A DNA stretch of 5,323 bases, taken from assembly GCA_009919985.1 (NCBI GenBank), contig RGAX01000194.1:1-5323 (forward strand), in the 5' to 3' direction. Source of the stretch: Opitutaceae bacterium. GTDB lineage: Bacteria > Verrucomicrobiota > Verrucomicrobiia > Opitutales > Opitutaceae. The notes beneath the pieces were generated by a model. That model saw only the letters and a list, made by a program, of their open reading frames with translations. It searched no databases and was not told the DNA's origin. The position numbers and the translations under genes are program-made. Below, piece by piece: positions 1 to 5,323 of this stretch. Numbering within the stretch: position 1 is the stretch's first letter; each line of letters opens with the position of its first letter.

Positions 1-1235
1 GCGACGAAGGTGAAGTTGCGGTTGAAGAACTCGCCGTCGAAATAGCTGTAAACGAGGTTAAGCGAAAGGGTAAGACGGGCGCTGGCCTTCCAGTCAGCAG
101 TCAACAGCAGCGCGTCTTTACGGATCAATTTTGGTCCGTCCTTAAAGTCGATTTGGCGGATAGCCATGGGACGAGTGTCGCCTTGGGTGGGATTAGCCGT
201 ACGGTTGTAGCCGTTAGACATCAAGAGCTGCTCGGTGTAGGAATTCGACTGGCTGGCGCTGAGCAACACACCAAAGCGTTGATTGAAGAACGATTCGGCG
301 TATTCGAACTGATAATTGGGCTTCCACTTTTCTTCTTTGTAATCAGCGGGTCCCGGAGTTTGAGAGAGGGTGAATTCTTCACCGTTGAAGTTATAACCCA
401 CGTTATAGGCGATCCGGCGGCCCTTGCGCTCGAAGGCACGCTTGGTCTTCATGTTGACGGTGCCCGCGGGAGCATCGGCGTCGTTTTCGGGACTGGCCGT
501 GCGGTTAATCTCAATGGAGTCGATACTGGTAATCGAAAAACCTTCGAAACTCGTCGCGCGGGACGAGGCACCACCACCGCGGTTGGCGTCGGCGCTGGCG
601 GTACGCATGCCGTCGAAGGACACCCCCACGTATTGACCATCCATGCCGCCGAGGCGGGGGCCACGGGGCTCGGATTCAACGTAATCGAGGTCGACGCCTG
701 GAAGGTATTTAAGGAATTCACCCACGTTGCCATCGGCGACGTCACCGAAAATATCCGAGGAAACCGACGTGGTTATATTCATGTTGCGGCGCTGCGCCAT
801 GATGGCCTTTGAGTTGCCCTCGCGCTCGGAAGCGACCGAGAAGGCCGCGAGCTGGATTACGCCATCTTTGGTGACAGGTGGCGTGGCAGCCGTACTGACG
901 AGGTTGATCTCACGCACGGCGGGCATACCGGCGGTTACGGTGAATGAGTCATTAACCGTCACGTAACCCGAATAGGATACCGAAATCGCAGCCGAGCCCG
1001 CGGGCACGTCGGCAAACGAGAAAGAACCGTCGCTCTCGGAGTAGGTGATTTTGCTCGTGCCGTCCAAGCGGATCTGAGCGTTGCCCACGTATTCCTTGGA
1101 GACCGGATTATAGACCCGGCCTTGCACAGAACCCGTGGCCGTTTGGCCATGAGCCAAAGCAGCGGAAAAAAACCAGCCGCAGATTAAAAAAACCAATGAG
1201 GGCAGACGCCGACGAAGCATTTCAGACTGAGACAT
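1..1235 (-). CDS. TonB-dependent receptor, N-terminal part (gene runs off the left edge)
   Basis: This is an outer-membrane active transporter powered by TonB-ExbB-ExbD; the substrate cannot be read from the sequence. The reading frame is open from the ATG at 1235 to the window edge (411 complete codons, no stop). Residues 1-30 form a signal peptide: R8-R10, a hydrophobic stretch (LVFLICGWFFSAALA) and likely cleavage near ALA-HG or AHG-Q. Residues about 35-112 resemble a carboxypeptidase regulatory-like (Ig-like) domain, with GSVQGRV at the start, a D-G-S-F-S-F strand and P-A-G-S. Residues about 130-265 form the plug: FSVASEREG, SDIFGDVADGNVGEFL, YLPGVD, a GGMDGQYVGVSFDGMR strand, IDSIEINRTASPE and APAGTVNMKTK. 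Barrel strands follow (AYNVGYNFNGEEF, GVLLSASQSNSY, SLNLVYSYFDGEFF). ATG1220 (residue 6) is an alternative start; neither has a clear Shine-Dalgarno site. The plug pattern matches receptors common in Opitutae. The receptor class is secure; the missing C-terminus prevents a length check. Confidence 0.93.
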   Translation of the reverse strand, partial: MSQSEMLRRRLPSLVFLICGWFFSAALAHGQTATGSVQGRVYNPVSKEYVGNAQIRLDGTSKITYSESDGSFSFADVPAGSAAISVSYSGYVTVNDSFTVTAGMPAVREINLVSTAATPPVTKDGVIQLAAFSVASEREGNSKAIMAQRRNMNITTSVSSDIFGDVADGNVGEFLKYLPGVDLDYVESEPRGPRLGGMDGQYVGVSFDGMRTASADANRGGGASSRATSFEGFSITSIDSIEINRTASPENDADAPAGTVNMKTKRAFERKGRRIAYNVGYNFNGEEFTLSQTPGPADYKEEKWKPNYQFEYAESFFNQRFGVLLSASQSNSYTEQLLMSNGYNRTANPTQGDTRPMAIRQIDFKDGPKLIRKDALLLTADWKASARLTLSLNLVYSYFDGEFFNRNFTFV

Positions 1236-1398
1236 ACGGGTAGGGTGTTGAGGGTATAAAGCCAACGAGGGTAGATCGCAGGCAGTACGGCGAAGGGGGA
1301 TAACCGTAAAAAAATACAAAAAATAACCTAAATGCTGCGCAAGATTATTAAAAAAGTTCACAACCTTTTCATTCGATGAACGACAGTTGCTTTTCGCT

Positions 1399-1404
1399 AT
1401 TTTA
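1399..1404 (-). promoter_or_regulatory. candidate -10 box for the TonB receptor gene
   Basis: On the minus strand this reads TAAAAT, five of six matches to TATAAT, in the AT-rich gap before the receptor gene. The matching -35 region is poor (TGGGTC at 1427-1422, 17-base spacer). In DNA this AT-rich such hexamers arise by chance, so this is only a pointer for transcript-start mapping. Confidence 0.2.
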
Positions 1405-1472
1405 TTACAAAAAACGCCATCGACCCATATTCGAACGAAAACTCGATTTCATAAGATTTTGATTTCGATAAT

Positions 1473-1493
1473 ATTGGCTTCTTCACCGCCAAT
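1473..1493. repeat. 6-bp perfect inverted repeat, 9-base spacer
   Basis: The arms ATTGGC (1473-1478) and GCCAAT (1488-1493) are exact inverse complements around a 9-base spacer. The repeat lies 43 bases after the methyltransferase stop and about 240 bases before the receptor start. It could be an operator half-site pair or a short hairpin. On the plus strand it is followed by TTTAATTT, but no plus-strand gene ends here. A 6-bp repeat of this kind is not improbable by chance in 300 bases. Confidence 0.3.
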
Positions 1494-1498
1494 TTTAA

Positions 1499-1531
1499 TT
1501 TAGTAAAACTGGTTTCCTAAAACCGACTAAA
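1499..1531 (-). terminator. imperfect hairpin just after the SpoU-type methyltransferase gene
   Basis: Five bases past the methyltransferase stop, the minus strand can fold with outer arms TTTAGT/ACTAAA, an asymmetric internal loop, inner arms GGTTT/AAACC and a TAGG loop. The U-richness lies partly inside the structure and the stem is AT-rich, so it is a weak intrinsic terminator at best. Its position directly after the stop and before a separately promoted gene favours the call. Confidence 0.3.
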
Positions 1532-1535
1532 TGCG

Positions 1536-2435
1536 TCAGCTCCCAGCGCCACTTCCGCCAGTCCGCCGCGCGCAACATTCCCAAAGTAACACCGCCGCGG
1601 CGACTGAGACGTTTAGAGATTCCACTTTGCCCGTACCAGGGATCGTCACCAAACGCGTGCACGCCGCGACCACAGCCGGCGCGAGTCCCTCTTCCTCGTT
1701 GCCCATCACCAACGCCACCGGCTTTTTTGCTCCCGAGACCGCCTCGGGCCGACCGCCTCGCGTAGCCGCACCGATCACTTCGTAACCCGCCGCTGCCAAG
1801 TCCTTGGCCAGCGCCGCTATATTTTTAACCTGCCACAATTCGACGTATTCGAGGCCGCCTTCCGCCACGCGATGCGCGGCCTCCGTAGGCCGAGCCGCCG
1901 TCGCAGCTTCCGCGAGCACGATCCGCTCGACACCAAAAAAAGCCGCCGTCCGCGCGATCGCTCCGAGATTATGAGCGTTGCCTATACGATCGAGGATCAA
2001 CACCGTCGCACGGGCCTGCGCCCAAGACCGGATCTGCTCCGCCGTCGGCGCGCGCAACGCCGGCACCTGCACAATCGCCACAATTCCACCGTGGTGAATC
2101 GAGCCCGAGATTTTCTCCAGCTCCGCCGGCGGCACGCAGCGGTAAACTTTTTTGGCCGCCGCGAGCACCTGGCTCATGGCGCCGACTTTCCGGCTCGTAG
2201 GCTCGTCGAAAAAGAGCCGCAAAATCGAAGCGGGGTCGCGCTCAAATCGCGCCTTCACGGCCGCGAGTCCGCAGATTTTGAGTTCTTCGCGCGGCGACGG
2301 CCCGCCCGCGCGCGGCTCACGTTTCACCGCCGCGGGTGCAACGGCCAGCGATCCGGGCCGGCCCACAAAATCTGTCAACGGTCGCGCCTGAGCCGCGGGC
2401 CGACGCTGAGATTCGGGACGTTGATAATGAGCCAT
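1536..2435 (-). CDS. SpoU/TrmH-family RNA 2'-O-ribose methyltransferase, YfiF-like
   Basis: This is a cytoplasmic SAM-dependent enzyme of the SPOUT (trefoil-knot) class that methylates ribose 2'-OH in tRNA or rRNA; the target base cannot be read from the sequence. The 299-residue product has a basic, Pro/Ala/Arg-rich tail (about 1-50), a small substrate-binding domain (about 52-122, KICGLAAVKARF to the SIHHGGIVAIV segment) and the SpoU catalytic domain (about 144-288). The three SpoU motifs are intact: motif 1 LDRIGNAHNLGAIARTA (148-164, with N155 and catalytic-type R162), motif 2 VMGNEEEGL (243-251) and motif 3 IPGTGKVESLNVS (265-277). The HHGG segment and HRVAEGGLEYV (189-198) recall E. coli YfiF more than TrmH or RlmB. 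I chose ATG2435; the frame stays open to a TTG at 2471 (12 more residues), but neither start has a clear Shine-Dalgarno site. It lies 53 bases downstream of the GxGYxYP gene on the same strand. Confidence 0.93.
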   Translation of the reverse strand: MAHYQRPESQRRPAAQARPLTDFVGRPGSLAVAPAAVKREPRAGGPSPREELKICGLAAVKARFERDPASILRLFFDEPTSRKVGAMSQVLAAAKKVYRCVPPAELEKISGSIHHGGIVAIVQVPALRAPTAEQIRSWAQARATVLILDRIGNAHNLGAIARTAAFFGVERIVLAEAATAARPTEAAHRVAEGGLEYVELWQVKNIAALAKDLAAAGYEVIGAATRGGRPEAVSGAKKPVALVMGNEEEGLAPAVVAACTRLVTIPGTGKVESLNVSVAAAVLLWECCARRTGGSGAGS

Positions 2436-2488
2436 GTACGCAGATTGACCCGCGCCTGGGGGTAAAACCAAACAAAACTTTCTCCGCC

Positions 2489-4144
2489 TTAGAAACCTTT
2501 GAAATGTTTTGGGTCGGCTGGGTCTTGGTAACGCGTCGTGTAAGTCTTTTTGCTCGCGGCGAGTTTCAGGAACGCATCGATGGGCACGATTTCCACCGGA
2601 CCATCCAGTTGCTTCGTGATTTCGACGAGGCTGTTGACGTCGTTGGATTCGCGCACGTGAACGAGCAGAAAATACGGGCGCTTGGCGTTGAGCGCAATGA
2701 GCTCGTTGAGATCAGCGGCGACCTCTTCGCGCGGACGGCGCGGGTCGATGTAGTAGTCGTAGGAAATCATCGCGCGCGTGTCGCGCAGGTCACGCGTGCG
2801 CGCCGGGCCGTAGCCGTTGATGAAACCGATCACGTCTGGAAACGCTTTGTAATAACCATCGACGGTTTCCTTGGTGAGATCGGCGTTACCGACATTTCCG
2901 TCGGCCGCGGAGTTGTCCATGATCTCCATGATGTGTTCGTCAAGCGTCGCCATGAGCTGGCGCGCGTCGGCCATCAAGATTTCGAATTTATCCGCCGGGA
3001 TGTGGTTGGGATACATGTAACCGGGACCAGAAAGGCCGCCGATGAAGTAGTCATTCTTGGTCGCGCTCTCGTGAAAATACTCCAGCGCCGCCGGCGAAAA
3101 TTTTGTCCAGTTGACCGTCACTTGCCAGCCGAAGGGCAATTTGCCGCGGCCGGGCTTCGTCCAAACTCCGATGCCAATGCTGTCGGATTGAACGAAGGAG
3201 ATGTAGACTTTTTGCTGCGCCGTGAGTTTCGCGTCGAGTGCGACCTGGTGGTTGTTGGTAAACTTAAAGCCCGGCGTGAACGTAAACTGGCAGTTGAAAC
3301 TGAGGTTGGGCAGATTGTGCAGCCCCTCCATGCGCAAGCCGTAGCCGGAGAGCAGCGTCGTGTGCTGTTCTTCGGTATCTTTGGCGTAGGAATGCCAGCC
3401 AAAGACGGTCGAACCGGGCGCGAGTTCGGAAAATAATTTCTTCTCCAGCGCCAATTCTTCGGCGTGAATCGGATTGGCCGAGAGATCGTGAAAAAACATC
3501 TTTTGACGCACACCCCAATCCGCCATCGCCGGCATGCGCACCGCCCCAAACTGGCCGCCCATGAGCATAATCGCGTCATGTGTGCAACGTGCCCAATAGC
3601 GCGCGTAAGCGTCGCGATAAATCTGCGCGTCGGTCTGCCCCGTGTACCGACCGCGCAAATCGTCGATGCGCTTTAGGCCGAATTTCTCCACCTGCGCGAC
3701 CTGCTCGGCCGTGACGACCAAGGCGTCTTCGAGGCCGGCAATCGTGAAGGCGACATTCATCGTCGCCGGTACCGAGGGTTCCCAAATTACGTAGCCCTTG
3801 GCGTGGCGACCGAAAAGCGTGAGCGCGGCTTCGGCGGATTTCACATCGGTAAAAACGACGCCGTGCTTGCGCTGATAAAACTCAAACAACGGCCCGGTGA
3901 TCTCCCATTGAAACTCTTTGGGATGGACGACGTAGAGCTGCGGCGCCGCGCGATTCGCGAGCCCTTGCAGACTCAGCAGCATAATTTTTTCCGGCAGACC
4001 CTTGGCCACGAGCCAGTCCCCGTCGAAGTTCATGACCCAACACGCCCGCGCAGCCGGCTTAGCCGGAGCGACGTCAGTTCCTGCGGCCCACAAGCCGGCC
4101 GAGGAAAATACAACGCAAACCAGAGCAATGATGATGCGACGCAT
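2489..4144 (-). CDS. exported GxGYxYP-family protein, putative glycoside hydrolase
   Basis: The 551-residue product has a signal peptide (residues 1 to about 21: R2-R3, the hydrophobic stretch IIIALVCVVFSSAGLW, then AAG), so it should act in the periplasm or outside the cell. The naming motif of the family is exact: G373-P-G-Y-M-Y-P379, coded at 3028-3008. The N-terminal half (about 34-260) fits the GxGYxYP N-terminal domain, with an early VMNFDGDW and a LSLQGLANR segment (58-65) that is typical of these proteins. The C-terminal half (about 265-535) holds the motif, DGNVGNADLTKE, FINGYGPAR, SYDYYIDPRRP, and a late FLLVHVRES strand. The family is annotated as a putative glycoside hydrolase from its fold; I know of no proven substrate, so the activity is inference. 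ATG4144 is well supported by GGGGAG nine bases upstream. It starts 3 bases after the preceding small exported protein, so the two are almost certainly co-transcribed. No frameshift or missing domain is evident. Confidence 0.92.
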   Translation of the reverse strand: MRRIIIALVCVVFSSAGLWAAGTDVAPAKPAARACWVMNFDGDWLVAKGLPEKIMLLSLQGLANRAAPQLYVVHPKEFQWEITGPLFEFYQRKHGVVFTDVKSAEAALTLFGRHAKGYVIWEPSVPATMNVAFTIAGLEDALVVTAEQVAQVEKFGLKRIDDLRGRYTGQTDAQIYRDAYARYWARCTHDAIMLMGGQFGAVRMPAMADWGVRQKMFFHDLSANPIHAEELALEKKLFSELAPGSTVFGWHSYAKDTEEQHTTLLSGYGLRMEGLHNLPNLSFNCQFTFTPGFKFTNNHQVALDAKLTAQQKVYISFVQSDSIGIGVWTKPGRGKLPFGWQVTVNWTKFSPAALEYFHESATKNDYFIGGLSGPGYMYPNHIPADKFEILMADARQLMATLDEHIMEIMDNSAADGNVGNADLTKETVDGYYKAFPDVIGFINGYGPARTRDLRDTRAMISYDYYIDPRRPREEVAADLNELIALNAKRPYFLLVHVRESNDVNSLVEITKQLDGPVEIVPIDAFLKLAASKKTYTTRYQDPADPKHFKGF

Positions 4145-4147
4145 GGC

Positions 4148-4672
4148 TTATTTCTCCCCGGTGACTTTGGTGAAACGATAGACGAAGGGCTTGCCCCGCG
4201 TGCTGTGAAGCTCGATGAGCAATAATTCCTGGTCGCCCTCGATCAAACGCAACTCTTGGTAAATCCGCATCGGCCCCGTGCCCTGTGAACTCTCGATCTG
4301 CGGCGTCGCCTCCACGCGCAACGTGCGCTCGCCATCGAGCCACTCCGCCCGCACCGGCGTCAGTGCGCCCCGCACCGCGTACAACGCCATGTGCCGTTGC
4401 TCGACGCGGAAAAAATCTGGGGCCGTCGTAAGCTTCGCCGTGTCCACGGCGTTAGTCGCCGTAAGCTTCGTCGCACGCCATTGCATATCGTGCCGCAGAT
4501 CGACGCGCGTACCCTGGAGCGAGACGACGAGGTCCCAAGCCGTCCAGCCATCGAGCGCCGTGCTGCGCTTAGGATCGAGCCGCCAACGTCCGGCCAGCGC
4601 CGGATTAGCCGCCCACGCCGCCAACGGCAGCACTACCAACAACCCCAGCGCTTTCCAAGATGTGAATTTCAT
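4148..4672 (-). CDS. small exported protein of unknown function, paired with the GxGYxYP protein
   Basis: I do not recognise a named family. The 174-residue product starts with a clear signal peptide (MKFTSWK, then ALGLLVVLPLAAWAA, cleavage likely AWA-A or WAA-N near residue 22). The mature part is short and alternates polar and hydrophobic residues as a beta-rich domain would. It opens with LAGRWRLDPKRS (27-38), a G-x-W start followed by Leu-Asp-Pro, seen in lipocalin-like small beta-barrel proteins; the sheet-like segments LRVEATP, RIYQELRLI and ELLLIELH follow. No catalytic motif is evident. ATG4672 gives a standard signal peptide and has GGGG six bases upstream; a GTG at 4690 and an ATG at 4684 are in-frame alternatives. 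It ends 3 bases before the GxGYxYP gene, so a shared pathway or binding partnership is plausible but unproven. Residues 67-84 contain a short internal repeat. Confidence 0.85.
   Translation of the reverse strand: MKFTSWKALGLLVVLPLAAWAANPALAGRWRLDPKRSTALDGWTAWDLVVSLQGTRVDLRHDMQWRATKLTATNAVDTAKLTTAPDFFRVEQRHMALYAVRGALTPVRAEWLDGERTLRVEATPQIESSQGTGPMRIYQELRLIEGDQELLLIELHSTRGKPFVYRFTKVTGEK
4154..4159 (-). promoter_or_regulatory. ribosome binding site of the GxGYxYP gene
   Basis: GGGGAG on the minus strand lies nine bases before ATG4144. It sits inside the last codons of the upstream gene (the Gly-Glu codons before Lys-stop), so ribosomes ending that gene would be at the site. This fixes the GxGYxYP start and suggests translational coupling. 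It is the clearest Shine-Dalgarno site in the window. Confidence 0.7.
4427..4470 (-). repeat. in-frame direct repeat inside the small exported protein gene
   Basis: The 11-base sequence CGTAAGCTTCG (plus strand) occurs at 4427-4437 and 4460-4470, exactly 33 bases apart. In the protein this places Lys-Leu-Thr with identical codons at residues 69-71 and 80-82, within the run ATKLTATNAVD then TAKLTTA. It looks like a small in-frame duplication of about 11 codons that has since diverged. Confidence 0.55.
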
Positions 4673-4731
4673 GGCTAACCCCATCAACACCGCCCCAGGC
4701 CCTAATGACTAGGTGAAAGTATCTGAAAATT

Positions 4732-4752
4732 AAAAAATCAGGTCCGCGCCTG
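4732..4752 (-). terminator. weak terminator-like hairpin at the end of the rlmM-type gene
   Basis: On the minus strand CAGG (4752-4749), a six-base loop and CCTG (4742-4739) form a 4-bp GC stem overlapping the stop codon, followed by A and six T (4737-4732) and a further T-rich stretch. The stem is short for an intrinsic terminator. It could partly separate the rlmM-type gene from the exported-protein pair 65 bases downstream, whose own promoter, if any, is not recognisable in that gap. Confidence 0.25.
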
Positions 4753-5323
4753 CACCACGCCGACAACTGTAAACTCCTCGCGATCGTGATAAAGATGCCG
4801 CACGAGGAACCCCGGCGCATAGCGCGACAGGGGCGAATCCGGCGCGTGTAACTCCCGCAACAAAGCCACCGAATCCACGTGACCGAACTTCAGATTAAAC
4901 ACAAACCGCCGGCACCAGCCGCGCGCGAGCCACGGTTCGACGAGATTTTTCATCACGTGGTGTGGCTCTTCGAGCAGATCGCAAAACATCCAGTCGTAAG
5001 CTACGTTTTCCTCAAAGTTGAAATGAAACGCATCACCCAGGCGGTGCTCGATCAGAGGATGCCCGAGCGCCCCGCCCTTGAGCGGGCCATTGTCCACCGC
5101 GATTACGCGCGCACCGCGTTTCGCCGCGCTGTAACTCCAGCCTCCCGGCGCCGCGCCTAGATCAACCACCGTTTCGCCCGCCTGCGGCTCGATCCCAAGC
5201 ACCACAAAAGCCTCTTCGATTTTTAAATAACTCCGCGAAGGTGCCTCGTCGTCGTCGGCCATGCGCCGTTGCCCGTGGATGAACGCATCCCGAGACACAA
5301 ACACACGCCCGAAATCCGTGAAC
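4738..5323 (-). CDS. rlmM: 23S rRNA 2'-O-ribose methyltransferase RlmM, C-terminal catalytic part (start lies beyond the right edge)
   Basis: RlmM is a cytoplasmic SAM-dependent enzyme that in E. coli methylates the ribose of C2498 in 23S rRNA. Visible here are 194 residues, numbered from the first full codon at 5322. The segment MADDDEAPSRSYLKIEEAF (from residue 21) is the RlmM signature before the Rossmann-fold domain. The SAM-binding loop VVDLGAAPGGWS is at 52-63, with VDNGP following at 76-80. A K-D-K-E catalytic set of the FtsJ/RlmM type can be matched to K34 (SYLKIEE), D115 (MFCDLLEE), K145 (FNLKFGH) and one Glu of YHDREEF (182-183). NGWCR-like RGWCRRFVFNLK and LYHDREE closely follow the E. 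coli protein. The frame continues open through a GTG at 5304 to the window edge, so that GTG is not the true start; E. coli RlmM is about 366 residues and the N-terminal THUMP-containing half is missing here. Members in this lineage may target an equivalent site; that is inferred. Confidence 0.9.
   Translation of the reverse strand, partial: FTDFGRVFVSRDAFIHGQRRMADDDEAPSRSYLKIEEAFVVLGIEPQAGETVVDLGAAPGGWSYSAAKRGARVIAVDNGPLKGGALGHPLIEHRLGDAFHFNFEENVAYDWMFCDLLEEPHHVMKNLVEPWLARGWCRRFVFNLKFGHVDSVALLRELHAPDSPLSRYAPGFLVRHLYHDREEFTVVGVVQART

Larger units (their letters stand above)
1236..1535. promoter_or_regulatory. AT-rich intergenic region upstream of the TonB receptor gene
   Basis: This 300-base stretch separates the methyltransferase stop from the receptor start and holds no credible gene. 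Positions 1321-1500 contain 58 G or C in 180 bases (32 percent), far below the flanking coding DNA. It should carry the receptor promoter. The best -10-like hexamer I see on the minus strand is TAAAAT at 1404-1399, but the sequence about 17 bases before it (TGGGTC) is a poor -35. A weaker alternative is TTGCGC at 1342-1337 followed 17 bases later by TTGTAT. If the first were used, the transcript would have a leader of about 150 bases. No riboswitch fold was recognised. The promoter assignment is inference from position and base composition. Confidence 0.5.

Noticed and set aside
153..812. Plus-strand open frame of 219 codons
   Set aside because: It is fully antisense to the plug and first barrel strands of the TonB receptor, whose minus-strand frame is open for 411 codons and carries family motifs.
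1367..1437. Repeated ATTCGA/TTCGAACGAA words suggesting operator sites
   Set aside because: The copies are short, unevenly spaced and imperfect in AT-rich DNA; I could not separate them from chance.
1531..1785. Possible plus-strand gene starting in the AT-rich gap
   Set aside because: The ATG at 1531 is just before the methyltransferase stop on the other strand, and the Pro/Thr/Ala-rich product is an antisense shadow of SpoU motifs 2 and 3.
1872..2465. Plus-strand open frame of 197 codons
   Set aside because: The product is an Arg-rich, low-complexity translation antisense to the SpoU-type methyltransferase, with no signature.
2436..2488. Terminator between the GxGYxYP and SpoU-type genes
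   Set aside because: The 53-base gap has T-rich patches on the minus strand but no GC stem before them, so read-through into the methyltransferase gene is as likely.
2336..3436. Plus-strand open frame of 366 codons
   Set aside because: It lies antisense to the GxGYxYP and SpoU-type genes. Its translation is rich in Arg, Val and Asp with no domain motif, as expected from the reverse of GC-biased codons, and the minus-strand proteins have clear motifs.
3803..4225. Plus-strand open frame of 140 codons across the junction of the exported pair
   Set aside because: It is antisense to both genes at their tight junction, and has no motif or ribosome binding evidence.
5302..5304. GTG as the start codon of the RlmM-type gene
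   Set aside because: The frame is open upstream to the edge, and the residues before it (F-T-D-F-G-R) fit continuing RlmM sequence; the known family has a long N-terminal half.

Overview
The window carries five protein genes, all on the minus strand, with two of them cut by the window edges. It looks like chromosomal DNA from a Verrucomicrobiota bacterium of the Opitutaceae type. That placement rests mainly on the TonB-dependent receptor, whose plug block (SDIFGDVADGNVGEFLKYLPGV-like, then a G-M-D-G strand and a P-A-G-T-V-N-M-K-T-K strand) is the form I associate with the large receptor families of Opitutae. High G+C coding DNA, mostly weak Shine-Dalgarno sites and a GxGYxYP secreted protein are compatible with it. 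This is inference from remembered family features, not from a search.

Layout in the direction of transcription (right to left): (1) 5323-4738, 3' part of an RlmM-type 23S rRNA 2'-O-methyltransferase; (2) 4672-4148, a small exported protein of unknown function; (3) 4144-2489, an exported GxGYxYP-family protein (putative glycoside hydrolase), only 3 bases after the previous stop and with its ribosome binding site inside the end of gene 2; (4) 2435-1536, a SpoU/TrmH-type RNA 2'-O-methyltransferase resembling E. coli YfiF; (5) after an AT-rich gap of 300 bases, 1235-1, the 5' part of a TonB-dependent outer-membrane receptor whose C-terminal barrel lies outside the window.

How the genes relate: the two RNA methyltransferases are housekeeping-type RNA modification enzymes with no evident link to the exported proteins between them. 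Genes 2 and 3 form a tight, probably translationally coupled pair of exported proteins. A periplasmic or surface enzyme, a small partner and a nearby TonB receptor could serve polymer breakdown and uptake, but no SusD-like protein, sugar transporter or regulator is visible and the receptor has its own upstream region, so this remains a hypothesis.

No RNA gene, mobile element, CRISPR array or phage feature was seen. The least characterised part is the gene 2/gene 3 pair. The plus strand holds several long open frames, all antisense to better supported genes.
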